64,000 bases of DNA from an uncultured Lachnospiraceae bacterium (GTDB lineage Bacteria; Bacillota; Clostridia; Lachnospirales; Lachnospiraceae). The DNA lies in assembly GCA_945919795.1 (NCBI GenBank), contig CAMEJJ010000009.1, forward strand, positions 53,346 to 117,345. Direction: 5' to 3'. The position numbers were made by a program, and so were the translations under genes. Below are positions 54,591-63,137 of this stretch, piece after piece (the first letter of the stretch is position 1; each line of letters starts with the position of its first letter). The notes below the pieces were generated by a model, which was not told the DNA's origin, searched no databases, and saw only the letters and a list, made by a program, of their open reading frames with translations.

Positions 54591-55945
54591 ATAGCAACTT
54601 CCTCCTTCTTCTTTGATGTTTTGGCTTTCTTAGGCCTTGCAGCCTTCGCCTTTTCCTTAATCTTTTTGGATACGGATTCTTCTTTTTCTGCATCCTTTAC
54701 TGCACCTTTCTCAGTTCCTTCAAGTTCAGGCAAAAGCGTTGTGATTTCATCAGCTGCTTTCACAACAAGAGGATGTTTGGCCAGATCAGGAAGGATATCT
54801 TTCATCTCCTGAATATTCAATCTGTTGCCAACAACCAGGTCATATTCATTAGCAAGAAGCTGATCATCATTAATGACAAAACCGATGGTCTTTACACCAT
54901 TCATCCTGTCAGACGGAATCGACTTATAGATGTCTACTGCCTGCTGCAAGGTTAGGTTCTCATGGAATTCACCCATGGAATGAAACTCACCACACTCAGC
55001 TACATAGAAACTGATAGGTTCCTTCTCAGCTGTAAGCTCCTGTACTTTCGCATCAATCTTTGTAATAAGATCAGCTGCTGCCTCACGAATCGTATTAAGT
55101 GATTCTTTTAACTCAGGCATCTCTTTACCCTGAGACCAGGTTGCAACATAAGCAAAACTGTAATCAGAAGTATCAATGCCATAGTGCTGACACACGGTAT
55201 AGGCAACGCTCTCAGCTTCAACCTCTTTACTGTTTTTGGATTGCTTATTATCTTTTTGGGCTTCCAGGTTATGAAGCTTGGCATGAGCCATTTCATGAAT
55301 TGCAGTCTTTACTGTCTGGATCTCACTCATACCGTTATTGATAGCAATGCGATTATCTTCAACATGAAAATAGCCCTTGGCACCGGACTTGATATTCTCA
55401 AATCCGATAGGTACAGGACTTGCTGCCTTGATTGCTTCAAAGAATGTCTGATATCCTTCCACACTTCCGGTAAGCTCATCTACACCGATGGATGGAAGTG
55501 GTTCACCTTCTGTCTGAGAGATATCAAAAGTACTCACAGGCTTAAATGCCGTAAGATTGATTTCCACCTTTTCCTTTACAGCTTCGCCATCTTTATCAAG
55601 AATGACTTTGCCGGCCTCATCCAGTTTTTCCTGTTCTTTTTCCAACTTAAAAGGAGCCGGAGCAAGGATACGGATTCCCTTTTCACCCTTCTTTACAAAG
55701 CGCCCCATCTTCTTCCATCCGGTATAGGATTGAACAAGCGTTGCATCCGGCTTTTGCATCATGATAAGGATGTTGTTATTCACCGAGTAATGCGGAAACT
55801 TCGCCATGGTATCTAGTAGATTTTGAAACTGCTCTGAACTAAAGACATCCTGCACACCCTTTTCCAGCTTCTCTGTAATATCCTTCATTTCAGCTTTTCG
55901 CTGCTCAGCTGCCTTCTCAGGATCAAAATTTGTGGTTTTACCCAT
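54587..55945 (-). CDS. ArdC-like ssDNA-binding/metallopeptidase protein
   Basis: 452 residues. Residues 30-110 are the ArdC N-terminal domain (HYSVNNNILIMMQKP, SYTGWKKMGRFVKKGEKGI); near 215-230 the zinc peptidase motif AIHEMAHAKLH occurs with a downstream glutamate (EVEAESVAY). The next 100 residues resemble a YodL-like module (ISFYVAECGEFHSMGEF), then a lysine-rich tail. ArdC-type proteins shield incoming single-stranded DNA from host restriction. It overlaps topB by four bases and begins inside the small gene ahead of it. Confidence 0.85.
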   Translation of the reverse strand: MGKTTNFDPEKAAEQRKAEMKDITEKLEKGVQDVFSSEQFQNLLDTMAKFPHYSVNNNILIMMQKPDATLVQSYTGWKKMGRFVKKGEKGIRILAPAPFKLEKEQEKLDEAGKVILDKDGEAVKEKVEINLTAFKPVSTFDISQTEGEPLPSIGVDELTGSVEGYQTFFEAIKAASPVPIGFENIKSGAKGYFHVEDNRIAINNGMSEIQTVKTAIHEMAHAKLHNLEAQKDNKQSKNSKEVEAESVAYTVCQHYGIDTSDYSFAYVATWSQGKEMPELKESLNTIREAAADLITKIDAKVQELTAEKEPISFYVAECGEFHSMGEFHENLTLQQAVDIYKSIPSDRMNGVKTIGFVINDDQLLANEYDLVVGNRLNIQEMKDILPDLAKHPLVVKAADEITTLLPELEGTEKGAVKDAEKEESVSKKIKEKAKAARPKKAKTSKKKEEVAI

Positions 55946-56084
55946 TCTCCCTCACCTCCTTCTTGTACTGATTCAGTTTTCTGGTAAGAGACTTTTCCTT
56001 TTCAATTTTTCTGCGTTTCTCATGCTTGGCTTTCAGTTGTTCCAAGCCTTCCACGTAACCCATATATCTTGATTTTCTTGCCAT
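55938..56084 (-). CDS. Small basic protein, 48 residues
   Basis: A complete frame from 56084 after GGAGGG to a stop overlapping the ardC-like start by eight bases. MARKSRYMGYVEGLEQLKAKH followed by a run of Lys/Arg/Glu suggests a helical nucleic-acid-binding peptide. It is conserved in position in similar ICEs as far as I recall. Function unknown. Confidence 0.7.
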   Translation of the reverse strand: MARKSRYMGYVEGLEQLKAKHEKRRKIEKEKSLTRKLNQYKKEVRENG

Positions 56085-56106
56085 AATCTGCCCTCCAAAA
56101 CAAATC

Positions 56107-56130
56107 AGGGCAGCCCTTATGGACTGCCCT
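56107..56130 (-). terminator. Hairpin between conjugation genes, terminator or attenuator
   Basis: AGGGCAG and CTGCCCT pair around a 10-base loop; on the minus strand TGATTTGTTTT follows. It may partly uncouple the mating genes upstream from topB and the relaxase downstream. Confidence 0.55.
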
Positions 56131-56148
56131 TTAGAATCAAATATTTAA

Positions 56149-56958
56149 TTACTCATCCTCTTCAGATTCCGGTTCTTCCGATGTATCATCATCTGTTTCA
56201 GGAGTATCCTCTTCAGATTCCTCTTCTGCATCCTCAAGATAATCGTCCTCTTCATCCTCTAAGTAATCTTCATCAGGATCAGGTGATGCCTGTACCTTCT
56301 TAGGCTTCTTTTCCTTCAAATACTTAAAGCCCATATATCCACCTGCGCCGAGGAAAATAATAAGTGCAACAATAGCTGCCGGACCAACTGACGGTTTCTT
56401 CTTTTCTTCCTTAACCTCAGGTTCTGGTGTGGTCTCAGTCTCTTCAACTGTTTCCTTTGTAGCTTCCTCTTTTTCCGCGCTCTCTAAAGATTCCTGAAGA
56501 GCTTTCTGCTCATCCTCATCCATTAACGCCAAGAGATCTGCTTCATCAACCATATTCAAGAAATGAACGGTTTCAGTGCCGTTATCATCACGGTCAATGA
56601 TGATATAGAAGTAATTCCCCTTCTTGGTAACAACAGTAATAAACTGCTTGCCACCAGCTTCCACCGAACCATAATCATCTACCAAAGTCAGATTTCCATC
56701 CGGTGTAAGAGGCCCCATTTTCTCTTCTTTCTTTTCCTCAGGCTCCGCAGGCTTCTCTTCGCCCTGGCAGATAGAAATATCCTCTTTGCATACAGGACAC
56801 TCTTCATTTACAGAGTCTTCACCGCATTTCGTCTCACAGGTACATTCTGCTTCAGGACCTGTATGCGCAAAAGCTGTCATGGGAGTCATCCCAATAAAAA
56901 GAGCCATGGCACATGCCACAGCTCCGGTAAGTTGCTTATTTAATTTAGTAATCTTCAT
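56149..56958 (-). CDS. DUF4366-type secreted, membrane-anchored ICE protein
   Basis: Start at 56958, eight bases after AAGGAGG; longer frames have no site. 269 residues. Signal peptide: [21 protein letters not shown] then ALTAFA-like site (PMTAFAHTG). A Cys-rich segment ([23 protein letters not shown]), a domain ending [10 protein letters not shown], a Glu-rich region, a membrane helix near 225 ([18 protein letters not shown]) and a very acidic tail. This matches the DUF4366 proteins of Tn1549-type modules, probably a surface part of the mating channel. It overlaps the previous gene by 14 bases. Confidence 0.82.
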   Translation of the reverse strand: MKITKLNKQLTGAVACAMALFIGMTPMTAFAHTGPEAECTCETKCGEDSVNEECPVCKEDISICQGEEKPAEPEEKKEEKMGPLTPDGNLTLVDDYGSVEAGGKQFITVVTKKGNYFYIIIDRDDNGTETVHFLNMVDEADLLALMDEDEQKALQESLESAEKEEATKETVEETETTPEPEVKEEKKKPSVGPAAIVALIIFLGAGGYMGFKYLKEKKPKKVQASPDPDEDYLEDEEDDYLEDAEEESEEDTPETDDDTSEEPESEEDE

Positions 56959-57259
56959 CCTCTGATTCCTCCTTATTATCACTGTCATCATCTCCATAGA
57001 TGGATGACGTTGCTTCAGTAGTTGTGGGTTCCGTCTTATTCTCTGCTGTTGGAACAGAAAGCTGACCGGATGCAGCAAGCTGTAAAAGCTTTGCCACCTC
57101 TTCCGGAGAAAGTTTAAGTGCACCAACATCAGATAAAATCTGACTGGCTTCTGCTTCCTTAAGCTTAGCCTGAGCAGCTTTTAAGCGCTCATTGGCCTCA
57201 TCTCTACGCTTTTCACAGCGCCTGACTTCTTCACGAAGCTTATCTAATTTCTCAAACAT
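56945..57259 (-). CDS. DUF4315-type small coiled-coil ICE protein
   Basis: Start at 57259 after AGGAGG. 104 residues: a coiled coil ([25 protein letters not shown]), [17 protein letters not shown], then an acidic tail. It fits the DUF4315 family always found between the NlpC/P60 and DUF4366 genes in Tn1549-like conjugation modules. Function unknown. Confidence 0.82.
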   Translation of the reverse strand: MFEKLDKLREEVRRCEKRRDEANERLKAAQAKLKEAEASQILSDVGALKLSPEEVAKLLQLAASGQLSVPTAENKTEPTTTEATSSIYGDDDSDNKEESEDEDY

Positions 57260-57270
57260 GCCATTTCCTC

Positions 57271-58920
57271 CTAGTTCTTGATTCTTCCAAATGTATAAAA
57301 GTGATTTTGCCAATAGTTTGTATTGATGGATGTGTACTGAATCGGATTGCCGCAATGAATCATCATGCCATTACCAACATAGATTCCTACATGGCTGGCT
57401 CCTGCCGTATCATAGGTTCCCTGGAAGAAAATAAGATCTCCAGGTTTCGCATCCTGTTTTGAAACCCTAGTACAGCAATTATTCAGAAGTCCATCCGCAG
57501 TCTGTCTTCCATAGCTCCATCCATTACCACAGTGATTGATGACGTAGCTTACAAAACCTGAACAGTCGAAGCTGGTACTTGGGCTGCTTCCTCCCCACAC
57601 ATATGGATAGCCAAGATACTTTTCTGCCTCTCGAATCATATTGGCGAATCTGGTATCTGTAAGAGCTTCCGGTGGAATATCATAATCCTGATACTCACCT
57701 GGATCAGGATTGGAATAAGGATCACCCTCAAAGAGATAAGCCTTGTTGCCTCTTGTTTCTAACAGAAGCTCATAACGGCTCATCTGATCCTCAGTCAGCC
57801 CCATATTTCTTACAACAGAATCCATAGTGCTGTTGGTAAGGGTTGTCACAAGTACATGCCAGTCATACTCAACTTCCACCGTATAAGTGTAGGAATGAAC
57901 ATTCCCATTCTCATCTGTATAATGACCGGTTCTTCTTTCTGTTCTGGTTTTCTTTTCAATGACTTCCCTAGTCGTAAGCTTATACTGTGCATTGAAGATT
58001 TCTGTAAGCTTAGCTTCCACTTCTGCCTGCGTATAATCCTCATACAATACTGTCAAAAGAGCTGCCAGCTGATAAGGATTATGATTGATTTCAGCCAAGT
58101 TATAACGATACTCATCATAGCCGGGATACGTTGTAGGGATATTATTTACCTGCGTCTGTAAGTCAGACTCCTTACTCTTATAATCCTGCTCTACAGCCTT
58201 AATATCATCGTCATCCGCTGTATAGGAAGTAGCTACTGTAGTATCACTAAAGGAACTAAGCATTCCTCCTGCAAGACCGGCACTGCCGGAAAGCATCAAA
58301 ATCAGAATAAGAATCACAAGTGCCATGATAATTACTAATGGATTATCCATGATCTTCTCACGAATCCATTCTGCAAATCTGCCAACCAGGTCTTCTGCCT
58401 TATCGACAAATTTCTTTGAAATGCTTCCAACCTGATTAGCAGCTTCTTTCTGTGATTTCTTATAGGCAGCTCTCTGGAATTCCTTTTTCATATAATTCTT
58501 TTGAACTGCCTTTGTGGATGTGGTCTCCTCAGCGCCCTTTTTGACATCCTTCTGAAGTTTCTTAGAATACCGGCTCTGATGAAGTGACCTTGCTGTATTT
58601 CCAGCAGTCTCTGTCGACTTATTCAAAGCCTCTGTACCCACATTCTGATCTTCATTCGTTCTGTCAATCTGACGGTGAACGGATACGTTTTCAGCTACCT
58701 CACGGCGAATTTTATGTCGTCCCTGTACCTGAAGCTTTTTAATCTTTTTCTTTTCCTCTGCAGTAAGCTCCAGGTCCTTTTTTCCATGACGGAACTTCTT
58801 TCCATAAGCTTTTTTAGCAGAGGTTTCACTTTTCAGCTTCTCTCCCTGGCTTTTTTGTCTGTACCTGCCGGAGGCTCTCTTCCGTGACTTTTCCTTCGAA
58901 AACTTCTTATCTTCATTCAT
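57271..58920 (-). CDS. NlpC/P60 peptidoglycan hydrolase, VirB1/VirB8-like component
   Basis: 549 residues. A basic N-terminus (about 190 residues), one membrane helix near 195-215 (PLVIIMALVILILILMLSG), a middle domain and a C-terminal NlpC/P60 domain with catalytic Cys in FDCSGFVSYV, His in SHVGIYVG and the third residue IHCG. It locally opens the cell wall for the mating channel. The start follows GGAGATG and its stop is at the DUF4315 gene. Confidence 0.88.
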   Translation of the reverse strand: MNEDKKFSKEKSRKRASGRYRQKSQGEKLKSETSAKKAYGKKFRHGKKDLELTAEEKKKIKKLQVQGRHKIRREVAENVSVHRQIDRTNEDQNVGTEALNKSTETAGNTARSLHQSRYSKKLQKDVKKGAEETTSTKAVQKNYMKKEFQRAAYKKSQKEAANQVGSISKKFVDKAEDLVGRFAEWIREKIMDNPLVIIMALVILILILMLSGSAGLAGGMLSSFSDTTVATSYTADDDDIKAVEQDYKSKESDLQTQVNNIPTTYPGYDEYRYNLAEINHNPYQLAALLTVLYEDYTQAEVEAKLTEIFNAQYKLTTREVIEKKTRTERRTGHYTDENGNVHSYTYTVEVEYDWHVLVTTLTNSTMDSVVRNMGLTEDQMSRYELLLETRGNKAYLFEGDPYSNPDPGEYQDYDIPPEALTDTRFANMIREAEKYLGYPYVWGGSSPSTSFDCSGFVSYVINHCGNGWSYGRQTADGLLNNCCTRVSKQDAKPGDLIFFQGTYDTAGASHVGIYVGNGMMIHCGNPIQYTSINTNYWQNHFYTFGRIKN

Positions 58921-61344
58921 TTACATCTCCTCCTGAGTCTGTGCCACCTCATCAAGCTTAGTGGTCATGATACGATAGAGTTCGAGATCCTTAGGGAAGC
59001 GATCCACAAATGGAAGGATGACATTGCCATAAAACAAAAGCCCTTCACCTTCTCCCGAATGTGTTACATACGAGAGCTGATGAGGGCTGATATTCAGCTG
59101 CTTGGCAAGGATAGCTCGATCTCCTACCGCCTGATTCAACATATAGATAAAATCTGAGTTTTCAAAGATATTCTCAACTTCCTTGGAAGCAAGTAAGTCC
59201 TTTACGTTCTGAGTGATACCGGTAGGAATACCGCCCCACTTTCTAAAACGCTTCCAGATTTCTACGGTATAAGCTGCTGTCTGCTCCTCACGAAGAAGAA
59301 GGTGCATCTCATCCATGTAGTATCTGGTGGATTTTCCCTGGCTTCTATTCTCTGTAACTCTGCCCCAGACCTGATCTTGAACAACAAGCATTCCAATTTT
59401 CTTAAGCTGCTTTCCAAGATCTTTGATGTCATAGCAGACAAGTCTGTTGGTGATATCTACGTTGGTTCTGTGATTAAACACATTCAGGGAACCTGTAACA
59501 TAGATTTCAAGGGCTGTTGCTACATTCTTAGCTTCCGGCTCATCCTGCTTCAAGAGTGCATTGTAAAGGTCCTCAAGAAGAGGCATATTTTCAGGCACAG
59601 GATTCAGGAAGTACTGCTGATAAATCTGATGAATACAACGGTCAATGACAGTCTTCTCAACAGGCTTAAGTCCTTCCTTTCCACCGACAATAAGCTCACA
59701 CAAAGACAGGATAAAATCTGCCTTTAAGGCAATCGGATTATCATCATCGGAATAGTTCATATTGATGTCCATTGGGTTGATGTACTGACTACTGGTAGGA
59801 CTGATTTTAATGACCTGACCACCAAATCTTTTTACCAGCGCACTATACTCTGACTCAGGATCTGAGATGATAACATCATCATCTGTAACAAGAAACGCAT
59901 TTGCAATTTCTCTTTTTGCAGAGAACGATTTACCTGCACCAGGAGTACCAAGGATAAGGCCGTTAGGATTCTTAAGCTTCTTTCTGTCAACCATAATCAG
60001 GTTGTTGGAAAGGGCATTCAGTCCATAATACAAAGCCTCATCTCCTGCCTGAAATAATTCCTGCGTTGTAAATGGAACAAAAATAGCTGTGGAACTTGTA
60101 GTCATTCCACGCTGAATCTCAATCTCGTTGTAAGCAAGAGGTAATGAACTCATAAGTCCCTGCTCCTGCTGGAAATTAAGTCTTACCAGATTGCAGTTAT
60201 GCTTCTGAGCAATGGAATTTGCCTGGAACACATTGTTCTCAAGCTCCTGCTCTGTCTTACCGGTATTGAGCACCAGGAAAGTCAGAAGAAACATACGCTC
60301 ATTCTGGCTCTGTAACTCCTTTAAGAGAGCCTTCGCATCCTTTCCATAGGTGGCGAGGTCTGAAGGAATAATATCCATATCATAACCAGCTCTTACAGCC
60401 TTCTTCTGCTCCTCAATCTTGCTTCGATCAAGTTCTGTAATGGTATGCTTTACCGTCTTAATAGCCTCTGTCTGATCTACTGACTGCACATGCATGGTTA
60501 CAATCTGACTAGACTCCATACCAAGGAAATCTGCAAGCATCCTGTCCGAGATATCAGAAGCTGTGATACTAAGGAAGCTCATGGCTCCATAGAGATTACC
60601 CATTTGGAATAATCTGCCGTTTTTGAAATTAAGTCCTGCAGGTGCAACAAAGTCTTTTACAGAAAGGCCGCTTCCCACAAGCCATTTCCAGTCGAAGAAG
60701 AACTTCTCATCATCTCCCATATGAAACTGCTGGTGAATCAACTCTAAACGTTCTGCGCCGTTTAGTGTGTTTGCCTGAACACCAAGTCTCTTGAAGTTGT
60801 TAAGAAGATCCATCTCAATATGAATAAGTCTCGGTTTTGCTGCTTTCATGGACTCTGCATGAATACCAAAGGATAAATACTTGGTCTTGGTAAGACCGTT
60901 ATTACCAGCTTCCATCTGACGCTTTAACATGCCGGTATACTCATCCCTAACTTCATTGAAACCATCATTCTGATGTGGTATGGCAATGGACTTTTCAAAC
61001 TTCTCAGCATCCGTAGCCATGTTCATGAAGCTGAGTTCAAAGTGAACCGAACTATCAAAGAAATTCAGGAAGCTACACCATTCCTCGAAAATCTCTGTCT
61101 GATCTTCCTGCTGTGCCAGCTGATAATTGATATCCTGAAACTGAATCGTCTTTGTATAATAATCGCTGCCTATTCTGCAAATGCCATCCTTAAACATCCT
61201 GTCAAAAGGAATGCTCTGCTGAGCTGTTCTGGGAACACCATCATTTTTCTGAGCTTCTTTGATGACGGCTCTTACTCTTTTCTGGTCTGCTCTCGATAAC
61301 CCTGCCGGCATTGCGATGTCTCTTTTTTTCGCTTTCAGAAACAA
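58921..61344 (-). CDS. virB4: VirB4-like conjugation ATPase
   Basis: 807 residues from a TTG at 61344 that follows AAGGAGG by nine bases, so the start lies 104 bases inside prgI in another frame. Walker A LGTPGAGKSFSAKREI (near 460), Walker B region TRYYMDEMHLLLREEQ, and TGITQNVKDLL further on. VirB4 powers pilus assembly and transport. The N-terminal part lacks membrane helices, as in other Tn1549-type VirB4 proteins. Confidence 0.92.
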   Translation of the reverse strand: MFLKAKKRDIAMPAGLSRADQKRVRAVIKEAQKNDGVPRTAQQSIPFDRMFKDGICRIGSDYYTKTIQFQDINYQLAQQEDQTEIFEEWCSFLNFFDSSVHFELSFMNMATDAEKFEKSIAIPHQNDGFNEVRDEYTGMLKRQMEAGNNGLTKTKYLSFGIHAESMKAAKPRLIHIEMDLLNNFKRLGVQANTLNGAERLELIHQQFHMGDDEKFFFDWKWLVGSGLSVKDFVAPAGLNFKNGRLFQMGNLYGAMSFLSITASDISDRMLADFLGMESSQIVTMHVQSVDQTEAIKTVKHTITELDRSKIEEQKKAVRAGYDMDIIPSDLATYGKDAKALLKELQSQNERMFLLTFLVLNTGKTEQELENNVFQANSIAQKHNCNLVRLNFQQEQGLMSSLPLAYNEIEIQRGMTTSSTAIFVPFTTQELFQAGDEALYYGLNALSNNLIMVDRKKLKNPNGLILGTPGAGKSFSAKREIANAFLVTDDDVIISDPESEYSALVKRFGGQVIKISPTSSQYINPMDINMNYSDDDNPIALKADFILSLCELIVGGKEGLKPVEKTVIDRCIHQIYQQYFLNPVPENMPLLEDLYNALLKQDEPEAKNVATALEIYVTGSLNVFNHRTNVDITNRLVCYDIKDLGKQLKKIGMLVVQDQVWGRVTENRSQGKSTRYYMDEMHLLLREEQTAAYTVEIWKRFRKWGGIPTGITQNVKDLLASKEVENIFENSDFIYMLNQAVGDRAILAKQLNISPHQLSYVTHSGEGEGLLFYGNVILPFVDRFPKDLELYRIMTTKLDEVAQTQEEM

Positions 61345-61699
61345 TTTTTTCTACCTCCTTCTCTGCTTTCTCCTGCCTCATCAGGGCAGCGTAATAATTA
61401 TCTGTTTGATAAGGCCGGATCTTCGGCCTGATAAATGTTGCCTGAATAAAGTGATGCAAGAATACCTCAAGCGGCTGTCCGTTCTTTTCATACATTGCAA
61501 AGAAAAACAGCGGCATCATTACAATCATCATGCCCATAGCTGCAAAGGTTGAGTCTCCGATCTTTTTCAAAAGGAAAAAGGTAGGAACACCAATAGCTGC
61601 AGCTATACAGAAGCAGATGAGCTGACGCTTGGTGAGGTTGAATGCCACTTTACTCTTTACCTTCGTGAGATCACGAGGCACCGGAATATAAGATGCCAT
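61241..61699 (-). CDS. PrgI family membrane protein
   Basis: 152 residues: YIPVPRDLTKVKSKVAFNLTKRQL, two membrane segments (LICFCIAAAIGVPTFFLL and FAAMGMMIVMMPLFFFAMY), then ENGQPLEVFLHHFI and a basic tail. PrgI-type proteins are the VirB3-like partners of VirB4. The last third overlaps virB4. Confidence 0.9.
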   Translation of the reverse strand: MASYIPVPRDLTKVKSKVAFNLTKRQLICFCIAAAIGVPTFFLLKKIGDSTFAAMGMMIVMMPLFFFAMYEKNGQPLEVFLHHFIQATFIRPKIRPYQTDNYYAALMRQEKAEKEVEKIVSESEKKRHRNAGRVIESRPEKSKSRHQRSSEK

Positions 61700-61711
61700 T
61701 TCTTTCCCTCC

Positions 61712-62578
61712 TTAATGTGCGTGGAATACAGATCTTGCAATAGAACCTGTCTTAAACAAGGTGAATGCAAGAAGTAATGTGATACCAAGGACATTCCACA
61801 AAGAGCCCATGATATCTGATGAAAATGAAACTGTCTGTACCAGGGCTGCATAGATTGCTACGCATACCATGATTAAGAATCCCTGGAAGCCAAGTGCAAA
61901 AAGGGATCTAAGGTAGTTCTGTCCAATCATGCTCTGCTCTCTATTGCCAAAAGTCGCAAAAGGAATCGGAGCAAGGCTGATAGTCAAATAGATTTCTATC
62001 ATTCGACCATAAACAATAGCCCAGATCAGAATCGATAAAATCTCAAATAAGAACTTCACTGCAAAGGACTGTAGGAATATGCCAAATAGCGGCCCCACAT
62101 CCATTGCTTCCAATGTGGTTTGCATGGTTGCCAGAGTTGAACCGTCCACTGCGGTACTTCCGGCGATAAGTGATCCTGATTGACTGACCACATGTTGTGC
62201 TACGTCAAAGACTGCCATGGTGATATTAAAGGTATTTGTAATCAGCGTTACTGCTACAAAGGTCTTGAATACCCACTTGAAAAAAATCCAGGTTTCAAAG
62301 TTTGCCAGGTTATTGTGAGCTATGACCAGCTGTATCAGTTCATAGCAGGCAATAAACGTAAGGATGATTCCTGCTATGGGTAGAATCACATTCTCCGACA
62401 GGTTCCTGATGAGGTTATAAACCGTGGGCTGGAACTGTTCCGGAGTCTGTGCCACCTGTGCTGTTACTTCTCCAATCTTCTGATTCAAGGTTGAAAATGT
62501 AGATGTGAGGTTATCCATAATCCCACCTACCAGCATGTCTTTGAGCCAATCAGTCAGTTTTTCTAACAAACTTTCCAA
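61712..62578 (-). CDS. VirB6/TrbL-like membrane channel protein
   Basis: 288 residues from a TTG at 62578, after AGGAGG. Six or seven membrane segments; LYLTISLAPIPFATFGNREQSMIGQNYLR is not listed in full here, but the IEIYLTISLAPIPFATFG stretch is typical of the CD0411/TrbL-like proteins of Tn1549. It forms part of the inner-membrane pore. Confidence 0.88.
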   Translation of the reverse strand: MESLLEKLTDWLKDMLVGGIMDNLTSTFSTLNQKIGEVTAQVAQTPEQFQPTVYNLIRNLSENVILPIAGIILTFIACYELIQLVIAHNNLANFETWIFFKWVFKTFVAVTLITNTFNITMAVFDVAQHVVSQSGSLIAGSTAVDGSTLATMQTTLEAMDVGPLFGIFLQSFAVKFLFEILSILIWAIVYGRMIEIYLTISLAPIPFATFGNREQSMIGQNYLRSLFALGFQGFLIMVCVAIYAALVQTVSFSSDIMGSLWNVLGITLLLAFTLFKTGSIARSVFHAH

Positions 62579-62651
62579 CGATTGCCTCCTTTCTCAGGGA
62601 AGGGCAGCTTGTTACACTGCCCTTCCTGATTTTTGTTGGTGATAGGCCGGA

Positions 62652-62864
62652 TTAGAAAAGTCCGGAAAGAAGTGGAACGAGTGTAGTACCGATGAGTGCA
62701 ACACCACCACCGGCCATGAGCTGCTTCATGCCCTGTGACTTAGCTCCAGGGTTGTCATTGCCGTAACCTTCCATGAGGTTTACAACACCCCAAATTCCAA
62801 GACCTGCACCAAGTGCGATAACGAGTGTCTGAAGTACGCCTACTGCTGAGTTGAAAAATGCCAT
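62652..62864 (-). CDS. Maff2 family small membrane protein
   Basis: 70 residues with two membrane segments: LQTLVIALGAGLGIWGVVNL and GGVALIGTTLVPLLSGLF, joined by GYGNDNPGAKSQGMKQLMA. The Maff2 family is always between VirD4 and VirB6 in Tn1549-like modules and has the size and plan of a VirB2 pilin. The ribosome site AAGGAGG lies ahead. Confidence 0.92.
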   Translation of the reverse strand: MAFFNSAVGVLQTLVIALGAGLGIWGVVNLMEGYGNDNPGAKSQGMKQLMAGGGVALIGTTLVPLLSGLF

Positions 62865-62917
62865 AATAAAATCCTCCTTGTGATTAAAAAAATTGATTGT
62901 TTGTAGTTGCGGGAATT

Positions 62918-62950
62918 AAAAAAGAGCCATGGCTGATCAGGCCGTGACTC
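62918..62950 (-). terminator. Intrinsic terminator between virD4 and the Maff2 gene
   Basis: Minus strand GAGTCACGGC pairs with GCCATGGCTC (one mismatch, one wobble), with TTTTTT right after. It would cut most virD4 transcripts short before the Maff2 gene or act as a regulated attenuator. Confidence 0.75.
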
Positions 62951-63137
62951 TCGTTAATTACCCTTGTAAAAAGTTCCATATTCAGTTGTAAGCCGGATGT
63001 CTTCTGCAGTGACTTTTCCGGCACAGCGCTGCATTAATTAACGCGGAATCTTCCGCTATACTCCTCTTCAGGAGTAAATACGGCGGCAGGTTATGACTCC
63101 TGCTTTTCAATCGCCCTTAGGCTACGCCGCATGATGA
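62951..63137 (-). ncRNA. Candidate structured RNA leader upstream of the Maff2 gene
   Basis: No gene fits. Several hairpins follow one another: GCCGGA/TCCGGC-like (62993-63023), GCGGAA-TC-TTCCGC (63041-63054), ACTCCT-CTTC-AGGAGT (63060-63075) and GCAGG/CCTGC (63085-63102), ahead of the terminator at 62918-62950. Consecutive hairpins ending in a terminator suggest a regulatory leader or small RNA. Confidence 0.45.
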
